In this document: in pieces, positions 1 to 5,867 of the stretch
Layout of the letters: each line of letters opens with the position of its first letter
Position numbering within the stretch: position 1 is the stretch's first letter
DNA from: Deltaproteobacteria bacterium
GTDB taxonomy: Bacteria; Myxococcota_A; Polyangia; Polyangiales; Houyiibacteriaceae
Direction: 5' to 3'
DNA length: 7,209 nt
Assembly (NCBI GenBank): GCA_019309605.1
Contig: JAFDFW010000336.1
Location: forward strand, 1-7,209
Notes under the pieces: generated by a model
What the model saw: the letters and a program-made list of their open reading frames with translations, nothing else
The model's database searches: none
Told to the model about the DNA's origin: nothing
Translations under genes and position numbers: made by a program

Positions 1-555
1 CAGATCGGTCGCCACCTCCGACGGGTCACCAAAGACACCAATGTACATCCCGATCGCGATCGCAGCCATCATCACGAAGCGTCCGTACTTCTCGAATCGC
101 TCCGGATAGAGATCAGCAATCGCGAGGTCATCGGCGAGAAGGTGTACGCCCATCAGCGCGGCAAAGATGACCGCAACGAGGATGCTGTCCGGCGCCGTTC
201 GTGTCATCGCGATGACCAGGAGCATGCTGAACAGGAAGTTTCCGGCGAAACGAACGCCGTAGGCCGCGCGCTCGTAGTGGATGCGCTTCCGCCGGTGATG
301 AATCCAGACCTTCAAGCCGAAGAAAAACGTGAACCCGACCAAGATGACGAAATAGATGCGGCGTCCGACGAGGTCGTGCTCGGTGCCAAGGCTCGGGATT
401 AGCTCCAGACAAACATACGCAATGGCGAACCCCCCCGCCAAGGAGCTCAGCTGGGGCTCGAGCTTGGGGCGAAGCCTGACGACGTATGGCGCGAGAAAAT
501 GGGCCAGGGCCAATACCCCTGCGATGGCCAATTGTGCGTAGTGCTCCGAAGGCAT
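1..555 (-). CDS. Polytopic membrane protein, ZIP-like unnamed family (copy 1, 3' end cut by window)
   Basis: Open minus-strand frame of 185 codons from ATG at 555 to the window edge with no stop, so the C-terminus is missing. A GAGGAG ribosome site at 566-571 sits 10 nt before the ATG and fixes the start. The protein begins MPSEHYAQLAIAGVLAL and has about six hydrophobic segments (near residues 7-26, 35-55, 67-85, 98-116, 122-141, 158-175) with a basic loop HHRRKRIHYER at 86-96, probably cytoplasmic. It is a clear paralogue of the protein at 1428-2177: GGFAIAYVCLELIPSL matches SGVSVAYVFLDLLPDL, and GVHLLADD (136-143) matches GLHFLAND. By comparison about 60 residues lie outside the window. 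The small-residue helix ending in LIP resembles helices of ZIP metal transporters, but this is only resemblance; I do not recognise a named family. Three histidines present in the paralogue are L, L and Y here. Substrate unknown. Confidence 0.8.
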   Translation of the reverse strand, partial: MPSEHYAQLAIAGVLALAHFLAPYVVRLRPKLEPQLSSLAGGFAIAYVCLELIPSLGTEHDLVGRRIYFVILVGFTFFFGLKVWIHHRRKRIHYERAAYGVRFAGNFLFSMLLVIAMTRTAPDSILVAVIFAALMGVHLLADDLAIADLYPERFEKYGRFVMMAAIAIGMYIGVFGDPSEVATDL

Positions 556-565
556 GGGTGCGGGG

Positions 566-571
566 CTCCTC
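566..571 (-). promoter_or_regulatory. Shine-Dalgarno site for the gene at 1-555
   Basis: GAGGAG on the minus strand, 10 nt upstream of the ATG at 555. It is the clearest ribosome binding site in the window and supports that start. Confidence 0.7.
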
Positions 572-584
572 ATATCATACGACG

Positions 585-598
585 GTCCTAGATAGGAC
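585..598. promoter_or_regulatory. Perfect 6-bp dyad GTCCTA-GA-TAGGAC, candidate operator
   Basis: Inverted repeat with 6-bp arms and a 2-bp centre in the 226-bp gap between the divergent genes at 1-555 and 782-1423. It lies 30 bp upstream of the first gene's ATG. On the minus strand it sits inside a 19-nt spacer between a poor -35-like TTACGA (599-604) and a good -10-like TATGAT (574-579). That geometry recalls MerR-type promoters. Against it, the -35 is weak and a transcript starting from this -10 would begin inside the ribosome site. The dyad is seen; the regulatory role is inferred. I see no other strong promoter in 556-781. Confidence 0.35.
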
Positions 599-771
599 TC
601 GTAAGCCAAAGACGGGATTGAGAAGGAAGTGGCGGCGTGTGGTGCGCCGAGAGAGCGCCCAGGCGGATTCCGTGTCCTCTTCCCAGTCGAGCTCGGTCAA
701 GTTCAGCAGAAGGTGTCGCTACGGGGCCATTTTCCACGACGGGCTCGCATCTATTTTCGAGGTAAGATCCC

Positions 772-776
772 GGAAG
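772..776 (+). promoter_or_regulatory. Weak Shine-Dalgarno GGAAG for the TMEM175-type gene
   Basis: GGAAG lies 5 nt before the ATG at 782. It supports that start over the upstream in-frame ATG at 629, which would add 51 low-complexity, arginine-rich residues not expected in the family. Confidence 0.5.
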
Positions 777-781
777 CAAAG

Positions 782-1423
782 ATGAGTATTGAAACACCGC
801 GAGTGATCGGCAAGTCCCGCTTGGAAGCGTTGAGTGATGGAGTCTTCGCGGTTGTGATGACCATCCTGGTGCTTCAGCTGGGTGGGTCGGCGATCTCGAA
901 TGCCGAGACGGAAACGCAGCTCGACGCAGCGCTCCTCGCGCAGTGGCCCACCTTTGTCAGTTATGCGATCAGCTTTTTGGTCGTCGGTCTCTACTGGGTC
1001 TCGCACCATACGTACTTCACATTCATCCGAGAGGTAAACGAAACTCAGTTGTGGCTGAACCTCCTCTTTCTCTTTTGTCTCTCGTTCATTCCGTTTGCGG
1101 CGGAACTGATAGGCGATCATCCCTACTTTCGCGCGGGAGCCATGCTTTACGGAGTCAGTCTCACTGCATGCACTGGCGCGCTCTATCTCAACTGGCGTTA
1201 CGCCTGGAACAGAGGGCACGTGTGGGTGAAGGATGCCGACCTCCTCGTCATGGAGCGTTTTCAAAAACGGGCGCTACGCGCCGCCATGGCCTACCTCCTA
1301 GCAACAGGGGTCACATGGTTCAGCCCAATAATCGGATTCTATCTGTACATCACCATCGCGGTCGTTTTCGCCTTCCGCCAGATTCACACCAAAGCAATGG
1401 AACGAATGCTTCGTCACACGTAG
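782..1423 (+). CDS. TMEM175/DUF1211-family integral membrane protein, putative potassium channel
   Basis: 213 residues, the usual size of single-repeat bacterial TMEM175 proteins, which form tetrameric K+-conducting channels in the inner membrane. The family signature is at the N-terminus: RLEALSDGVFAVVMTILVL (13-31), matching the RxxxFSD motif of the first helix except that Phe is Leu17. Other family marks are the second helix ending WVSHH (72-76) and the third helix LNLLFLFCLSFIPF (92-105). About six membrane helices lie near 17-33, 55-73, 89-109, 117-137, 165-182 and 183-198. The frame stays open upstream to 629, but homology-like sequence begins about residue 11 and a GGAAG site precedes the ATG at 782. 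It sits between two paralogous membrane genes and its stop is only 4 bp from that of the convergent downstream gene. Family assignment is firm; ion selectivity is inferred. Confidence 0.88.
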   Translation: MSIETPRVIGKSRLEALSDGVFAVVMTILVLQLGGSAISNAETETQLDAALLAQWPTFVSYAISFLVVGLYWVSHHTYFTFIREVNETQLWLNLLFLFCLSFIPFAAELIGDHPYFRAGAMLYGVSLTACTGALYLNWRYAWNRGHVWVKDADLLVMERFQKRALRAAMAYLLATGVTWFSPIIGFYLYITIAVVFAFRQIHTKAMERMLRHT

Positions 1424-1427
1424 GCAT

Positions 1428-2177
1428 CTACGCCGGCGACAGGGAAAGCAGCAGCACGCCGTACACCGCGGCCGCTGTGGCAAATGCGACGACATCGCTC
1501 GACCGGTCTGTGTCGGGAAGCTCGTGGCGGAGGATGTTCATGATCGTTCCGCCGGCGATGTAGGCCAGCACGAGCGCCAGAATGTCTGGTCGGATCTCGG
1601 CTGCGGGCAGGATTCCGATCAACCAGCCCGTGATCAAGCCTGCGACGAGCAGCCAGCGCCCGATGCGTTGGTACCGCTCGCCGTGATGCTCGACCAGCGA
1701 ATGATCGTTAGCCAGGAAGTGCAGGCCCATCGCCACGGCGAACATCCACAGGGGCTCGACCGCCTGGTCGCCGGGACTGGCAACGGCGTATCCTATCGCC
1801 GCGTTCAACACCATGAAGGAAATGATGCTGAGCCAAAAGGTTGCGATCCCTGTTTGATCCGGTTCACCCATGACTCGGCGCCGACGACGCGACTCGCGTG
1901 AAGCCGTCTCCACCCACAACGACACCGTGAGCCCCACGAGGGCCAGGATATAGATGTGTCTGCCGAGGCCGGGAAACAAACCCGCGCGGTCAATGAGGCT
2001 CTGTTGCTCAGCCAGATCGGGCAGCAGATCTAGGAAGACATAGGCCACGCTGACGCCGGATGCGGCCGAGAGCGCTCTTGGCCGCCACTGGTGACCGAGT
2101 GCCGCCGTGGTGCCTGCGTACAGGTGCACGATGGCCAACACCAGAACCGTGAGCAGCGTTGCCAGCATCGAGCTCAT
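1428..2177 (-). CDS. Polytopic membrane protein, ZIP-like unnamed family (copy 2, complete)
   Basis: 249 residues with about eight hydrophobic segments (near 5-24, 37-54, 73-90, 110-131, 143-157, 173-190, 198-216, 229-247) and a strongly basic loop SRESRRRRR at 93-101, probably cytoplasmic. Two helices end in acidic or Pro motifs, SVAYVFLDLLPDLAE (43-57) and TIMNILRHELPD (211-222). Between them is a His/Asp-rich stretch HFLANDHSLVEHHGERY (153-169) that could bind metal. Eight helices with such motifs recall ZIP metal transporters, but the canonical ZIP histidine motifs are not evident, so I leave the family unnamed. It is the paralogue of the protein encoded at 1-555. An in-frame TAA just upstream limits the start to the ATG at 2177 or 2168; neither has a good ribosome site. 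It is convergent with the TMEM175-type gene (4-bp gap) and divergent from the DUF481 gene (17 bp between start codons). Confidence 0.82.
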   Translation of the reverse strand: MSSMLATLLTVLVLAIVHLYAGTTAALGHQWRPRALSAASGVSVAYVFLDLLPDLAEQQSLIDRAGLFPGLGRHIYILALVGLTVSLWVETASRESRRRRRVMGEPDQTGIATFWLSIISFMVLNAAIGYAVASPGDQAVEPLWMFAVAMGLHFLANDHSLVEHHGERYQRIGRWLLVAGLITGWLIGILPAAEIRPDILALVLAYIAGGTIMNILRHELPDTDRSSDVVAFATAAAVYGVLLLSLSPA

Positions 2178-2194
2178 AGCGTACCCGATTAATT

Positions 2195-3346
2195 ATGGTT
2201 GCGAGAACACCCGATAAAAGCTGGGGCGTCACGCGGACCGTCGCGATCGCGATGTCGATGGTCGCACTACTTCCACAACTCCATGTCGCTGCTCAAGAGG
2301 TCGGCGCGGACGACGACGAGCGCGTCGTCGAGACTGCCACCATCGAGTTTGGCGATACGTTCGACTGGGTTCTAGTGGTGTCTGGCGAGTGGCTCAAGGG
2401 CGAGCTCAAGGGGATGCGTGATGACAAGCTCGTGTTCGAAAGCGACAAGTTCGACACGCAGGACATCGACTTTTCCGACGTCACCGAAATTCACTCGCCC
2501 CACGTCTATACGTACGTCTTCGAGGATCAAACGAGCGCGCTCGGTCGAGGTGTCATCACAGCCGACAAACTGATCGTCCAGACCGATGAGGGGACCAAGA
2601 CCTTCGATCGCAGCGAGCTCCAAGCGATCGTCCCGGGTGGCGAACGCGAGAAAGAGTGGTGGTCGATGAAGCTCGGTTTCGGTTTGACGTTCAACAGGGG
2701 CAACAACGATCAGCTGACCTACAACCTCGCCTTCAACGTTCATCGCGAAGACCGGGCCACGCTTCTGAACCTCAACTACGGCTCGAGCTTTGGCCGCACC
2801 GATGGCGACCAAAACGTGAACCGTCACATCGGCGAGGCTCTCTTCCAGGTGTTTCTCTCGAAGCGATGGTTCGTGGCACCCGCGTTTGGTCAGCTCCTCA
2901 ACGACCGGTTCCAGAACATCAAGTTTCGGGCCACGCCTGGCACAGGTGCTGGCGTACACATCATCGATGTGCCGAACGTGAAGTGGGATTTTCTGACTGG
3001 CGTCGGTTATCAGTACTTGAACTACTTGGATGCGACTCAGTTTACGGACGGTAACCCCCAGAACGACGCGTTCATCCCGTTCTACACGTATGCCGACTTC
3101 AACATCACCGGCGACATCGAGCTCACGGCCAGCTGGCTCACCAACCTGGTGGTCACGACGATCGGGAACACCAACCATACGGGGAAGGCAGACCTTTCGA
3201 TCGAGCTCACCTTCGTGCTCGATTTGGACATCTCCTTCTTGTACCTCCGAACCGAGCAGCCCGCGCCTTCGCCAGACCCGGCGGCTCCTCCGGTCCAGAA
3301 GAACGACTACCAGCTCGTGGTCAGCATCTCGCTCGAGCTCGGCTAA
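2195..3346 (+). CDS. DUF481-family outer-membrane beta-barrel protein (YdiY-like) with N-terminal small-barrel repeats
   Basis: 383 residues. Residues 1-33 form a Sec signal peptide: basic start (MVARTPDK...R14), hydrophobic core around 15-27, and VAA before QE as the likely cleavage site. Residues about 62-105 and 108-148 look like two tandem small beta-barrel (LSm/SH3-like) units: GEWLKGELKGMRDDKLVFES then GRGVITADKLIVQTDEG. Residues 155-383 form the DUF481 barrel, with the marks GFGLTFNRGNNDQLTYNLAF (161-180), RFQNIKFRATPGTGAGV (238-254) and alternating hydrophobic strands to the end. DUF481 proteins are outer-membrane proteins of unclear function; E. coli YdiY is one. An in-frame TAG at 2177-2179 limits the start; ATG at 2195 gives the full signal peptide but has no ribosome site. 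The in-frame end SISLELG lacks the usual terminal Phe, whereas the +1 frame just beyond the stop encodes LRLTLQLQFLF. Confidence 0.87.
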   Translation: MVARTPDKSWGVTRTVAIAMSMVALLPQLHVAAQEVGADDDERVVETATIEFGDTFDWVLVVSGEWLKGELKGMRDDKLVFESDKFDTQDIDFSDVTEIHSPHVYTYVFEDQTSALGRGVITADKLIVQTDEGTKTFDRSELQAIVPGGEREKEWWSMKLGFGLTFNRGNNDQLTYNLAFNVHREDRATLLNLNYGSSFGRTDGDQNVNRHIGEALFQVFLSKRWFVAPAFGQLLNDRFQNIKFRATPGTGAGVHIIDVPNVKWDFLTGVGYQYLNYLDATQFTDGNPQNDAFIPFYTYADFNITGDIELTASWLTNLVVTTIGNTNHTGKADLSIELTFVLDLDISFLYLRTEQPAPSPDPAAPPVQKNDYQLVVSISLELG

Positions 3347-3450
3347 GAATCTGGGCCGGCAGAACGGCCTCCGGCTCACTCTGCAGCTCCAGTTCTTGTT
3401 CTGACGCTGGATGGCTTGCCCGCAAATCGGTCCTGCATCGCCTTCAATAA
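3347..3450. other. Convergent intergenic gap; no clear terminator
   Basis: 104 bp between the DUF481 stop and the restored stop of the DUF1254 gene. It holds a weak hairpin, GCCGG 3355-3359 with CCGGC 3371-3375, with no T-tract on either strand, so I do not call an intrinsic terminator. Bases 3360-3404 encode a beta-strand-like peptide in the frame +1 to the DUF481 gene. Confidence 0.5.
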
Positions 3451-4948
3451 CTATTTAACCAGCTCGATCTCACCCGGGCGCCAGGTCTTGTTGATCCAGG
3501 GCTCGAGCGGACCGTACATCCGCAGGATGATGAACCAGCTCTTTCCGGGGATGGTTTCGAGCCAGTTGCTCTTTTTCGGGCGGCTTCGGGCCGAAGTAGA
3601 CGTCGTACGAACCGTCGGCGTTCTTCTTGAACCCCTTGGTCTGGCTGCCCACGGTCGGGTAGGGATTGCTGACCTGCAGCTGCGAGCGGGTCTGGGTGTC
3701 GTACATGGTCACGGCCCAAAAGTTGTTGACCGGCACGTTCGGCGGGAGATGGAGCTTGTAGGTCTTGGAACCATTCAGGGCTCGCTTCTTGGAGTCGCGG
3801 TACGCCATGCCGTAGTCCGAGCCCTTGCCGGGCACCGTGACCGCCATCGCCGGGGTGACGGCGGTGTAGGGGTAGAAGAACATCGTCCGTGCGTCGAGAT
3901 TGCGGGCGCCATCGACCTCGAAGAACACGTCCTTGTTGACAAAACCCATGACCCAGGCGCTGTTGCGGTCATAGATGTAGGCCCCCTTCTCGCGCGGCTG
4001 GAAAACGATGGCGCGGGCCGTGGCGTTGCCGATGGCGACCGCTTCGGTCAGGATCTTCTTCATCCTGGCGTCCGGCTTGAAGGGCTTGCCCTTGACAATG
4101 CCGATCGAAGCCACCAGTCCCCGGGTCTCCGGATCGAGCGAGTCGATCGGCTCCTTCTGAATCACCTGATTCAGATCCTCGTAGAAGCCGAAATCGTTGG
4201 GCGAGACGGTGTTGTACGACTTGTTAGAGGCGTCGATGAACTCAGTCTTCGGTGGATTGCCCGCCTTGGCGAGCGGGTAGATCCGCAGCTTCGATTCAAT
4301 ATTCTCGACTGCTGCCTTGAGGCCCTTTGCCGTGGAACCGCGTACCAGGCCCCAGGTCCAAAAGGTCTTCGGCCGCATCACGAAGTAACCGCTGGGAACG
4401 TCGCCCTTGTAACCGGGGGGCAGCACGAGAAACTTGCCACCCTTGCCCTTGTCCGGGCCGGCGATACCCATATCCCCCACGTATCGGAACCATGCATCGT
4501 TCACGAAGCCGAGCATGCCCGGAGGAATTTCGAGAACAATCGGACCATCGTTCTCGGTGTCGAGCAACACAAACGAGTAGAGCGTGGAGGTGTTTCCGGT
4601 CAAAAAGAGGCTCTTCGAATCCATCTCCTGCGAGAAGATCGCGACCTTGTTCGACTTGTCCACGCCGATCTTCGCATTGCCGGCTCGTATCCGGTACATC
4701 GAGGCACCGGGCAACGTATTGAGAAAGACCTGCACACCCCGCATCCGGTCCAGGTTGTCGTAGACCTTCTGGACGGTGTCGTCCGTGGGGACGCCGTCGA
4801 AGAACTTCAATACGCCGAGTGACGTCTTGACCTTGTCGGGGGTGCTGATCGATTCCAGCTCTTCCTTGCTGACATCGGCAGCCGCAAACTGTCCGCTGAG
4901 GGCAATGAGCCCAAAAGCAATCATCATCGCCAGAATAGATTTTTTCAT
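3451..4948 (-). CDS. DUF1254/DUF1214-domain exported protein (copy 2), frameshifted near the C-terminus
   Basis: Start ATG at 4948 overlaps the hydrolase stop by ATGA, and gives a clean signal peptide: MKKS, hydrophobic 5-18, cleavage after FAAA24. The frame is open further upstream to 5086, but that part has no signal peptide and lies inside the hydrolase gene. Residues 60-205 match DUF1254 (KVYDNLDRMRGVQ, SLFLTGNTSTLY, KGKGGKFLVLPPGYKG). About 380-459 begins DUF1214 (YDTQTRSQLQ, DGSYDVYFGPKPPEK). The literal frame then runs into unrelated sequence and stops at 3470 (492 residues). Dropping one base from an A5 run (3572-3576) gives SNWLETIPGKSW...TWRPGEIELVK and a stop at 3451 (498 residues), matching the copy at 5868-7209. 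So it is a sequencing indel or a recent pseudogene. Function of this family is unknown; the protein is probably periplasmic. Confidence 0.85.
3455..3491. repeat. 37-bp direct repeat, copy A (3' end of DUF1254 copy 2)
   Basis: Identical to 5872-5908 except for one base (3478 G against 5895 C). It encodes the conserved C-terminal TWRPGEIELVK of both DUF1254/DUF1214 genes. The two copies are in the same orientation about 2.4 kb apart and enclose the alpha/beta hydrolase gene. Confidence 0.85.
3572..3576 (-). other. Homopolymer A5 at the frameshift point
   Basis: On the minus strand CCC GAA AAA GAG reads P E K E and leaves the family frame. With four A it reads CCC GAA AAG AGC AAC TGG, giving P E K S N W, which rejoins the SNW of the paralogue. 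One surplus A is the simplest explanation. Confidence 0.8.
4945..4948 (-). promoter_or_regulatory. ATGA stop/start overlap (translational coupling)
   Basis: The hydrolase TGA (4947-4945) and the DUF1254 copy 2 ATG (4948-4946) share bases. Only a weak GAGAG-like site precedes the ATG, so ribosome re-initiation is the likely route. Confidence 0.75.
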
Positions 4949-5841
4949 CGGTCTCTCGCTTTCCAGGTCTTGGTCTTCTTGAGGAACTTCGAGAAGATCT
5001 TGTTGAATGCCTTGGAGTCCTCCCAGAACATCATGTGCCTGCCGAGGACTTCGACTTTCGCTTTGGGCGCGTTCTTCTCGAGCCACGGCTTGGCCGTGGC
5101 CGCGTCCTCTTCACCGAGGACGTGCAGGCTCGGGATTTCCTGGCTGAGCTTCTCGAGCTCGGGACGGTAGTCGGAGAAGAGCGCGTCTGCGGCGAGTTGA
5201 ACAGCGATGCCCGTCGGAGTGGACTCCATGATCCCGGTGATCCAGCGGAGTTCGGCGGGCTTCAACTTCCGCTTCACCATCCACTGCGCAAATGCTGCCG
5301 TGAACTCGGCTCGGTCGTAGTTGATCCCGTTGAAAGAGTCCCGCGTGTCCGTCAGGGGCCCTTCGTTCCATTTGGGTCCGCCCTTGATGTCCAGCGGGTA
5401 AGGTGATTGATCAATACAAACGTAACTGCTGATCTTGCCAAGTCCGTGATTCCGCACATAGGCATAGGTCGCCAGGCAGCCGTACGACCAGCCGACCAAA
5501 ACGATCTTGTCCACGCCCAGGTGTTGGATGAGCTTGTCGATATCGTTTCCCTGCTGGATGTATGTGTACTGCGAGCCATTCTTACTCGAGCGCCCCTGGC
5601 CTCGGGGATCGAGGACGATCACCCGGTGGGTTTTGGCGAATGCAGCCTGTTGCTTGACAAAGACCTCCGATGTCATGGTCCACCCGGGGACGAACAGGAT
5701 TGGCGTACCCCTGCCTTCGTCGACGTAGTAAATGCTGCTCCCGGGCTCGACCTCCAAAGTTGCAGCGCTCGACGCGGAAGCAACGCATGTCGAGAGCACG
5801 GCCGCGGTGATCCAACCGATGTTGAATTTCACTATTTCCAT
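4945..5841 (-). CDS. Exported alpha/beta-fold hydrolase
   Basis: 298 residues. A signal peptide covers 1-26/27 (MEIVKFN, hydrophobic 8-20, ASASSA then ATLE), so the enzyme should act in the periplasm. The fold is plain: oxyanion-strand FVPGW (50-54), DPRGQGRSS (78-86), and nucleophile elbow GWSYG (117-121) with Ser119. The probable acid is Asp246 in VLGEED, and the probable base is His269 in LGRHMMFWED. A lid-like region lies at about 145-220. The layout fits the esterase/epoxide-hydrolase/haloperoxidase-like branch, but the substrate cannot be told; no Asp nucleophile, so it is not a typical epoxide hydrolase or dehalogenase. It begins 26 nt after the upstream DUF1254 gene, with GGACAGGGA at 5844-5852 as a possible ribosome site, and its TGA overlaps the next gene's ATG. 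That makes it the middle gene of a coupled operon. Confidence 0.9.
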   Translation of the reverse strand: MEIVKFNIGWITAAVLSTCVASASSAATLEVEPGSSIYYVDEGRGTPILFVPGWTMTSEVFVKQQAAFAKTHRVIVLDPRGQGRSSKNGSQYTYIQQGNDIDKLIQHLGVDKIVLVGWSYGCLATYAYVRNHGLGKISSYVCIDQSPYPLDIKGGPKWNEGPLTDTRDSFNGINYDRAEFTAAFAQWMVKRKLKPAELRWITGIMESTPTGIAVQLAADALFSDYRPELEKLSQEIPSLHVLGEEDAATAKPWLEKNAPKAKVEVLGRHMMFWEDSKAFNKIFSKFLKKTKTWKARDR

Positions 5842-5843
5842 AT

Positions 5844-5852
5844 TCCCTGTCC
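5844..5852 (-). promoter_or_regulatory. Possible Shine-Dalgarno for the hydrolase gene
   Basis: GGACAGGGA on the minus strand lies just before the ATG at 5841. GGA is 8 nt away and AGGGA only 2 nt away, so spacing is imperfect. It lies in the 26-nt gap after the preceding stop codon. Confidence 0.4.
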
Positions 5853-5867
5853 GGCGACTGTCAGCAG

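Noticed and set aside
629..781. N-terminal extension of the TMEM175-type protein to ATG 629
   Set aside because: The extra 51 residues are arginine-rich without resemblance to the family, and the ATG at 782 has a GGAAG site and normal family length.
719..1264. 181-residue minus-strand frame opposite the TMEM175-type gene
   Set aside because: Charged, no membrane or domain pattern; the plus strand carries the family signature.
3355..3375. Hairpin GCCGG/CCGGC as a rho-independent terminator
   Set aside because: Only 5-bp arms with an 11-base loop and no T-tract on either strand.
2372..3379. 335-residue open frame on the minus strand opposite the DUF481 gene
   Set aside because: Antisense shadow with acidic/basic low-complexity composition; the plus-strand frame has a signal peptide and the DUF481 motifs.
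3566..3580. Programmed ribosomal frameshift in DUF1254 copy 2
   Set aside because: The shift needed is +1 (or -2), and CCC GAA AAA GAG does not form a -1 slippery heptamer in the zero frame. A surplus A is simpler.
3416..4822. 468-residue open frame on the plus strand opposite DUF1254 copy 2
   Set aside because: It lies wholly antisense to a gene with clear domains and a paralogue. Its sequence is rich in V, R, G, D, H and E as expected from the opposite strand of GC-rich coding DNA, with no domain I recognise.
4949..5086. N-terminal extension of DUF1254 copy 2 to 5086
   Set aside because: It lies inside the hydrolase coding region in another frame, and the ATG at 4948 begins a textbook signal peptide with an ATGA overlap.
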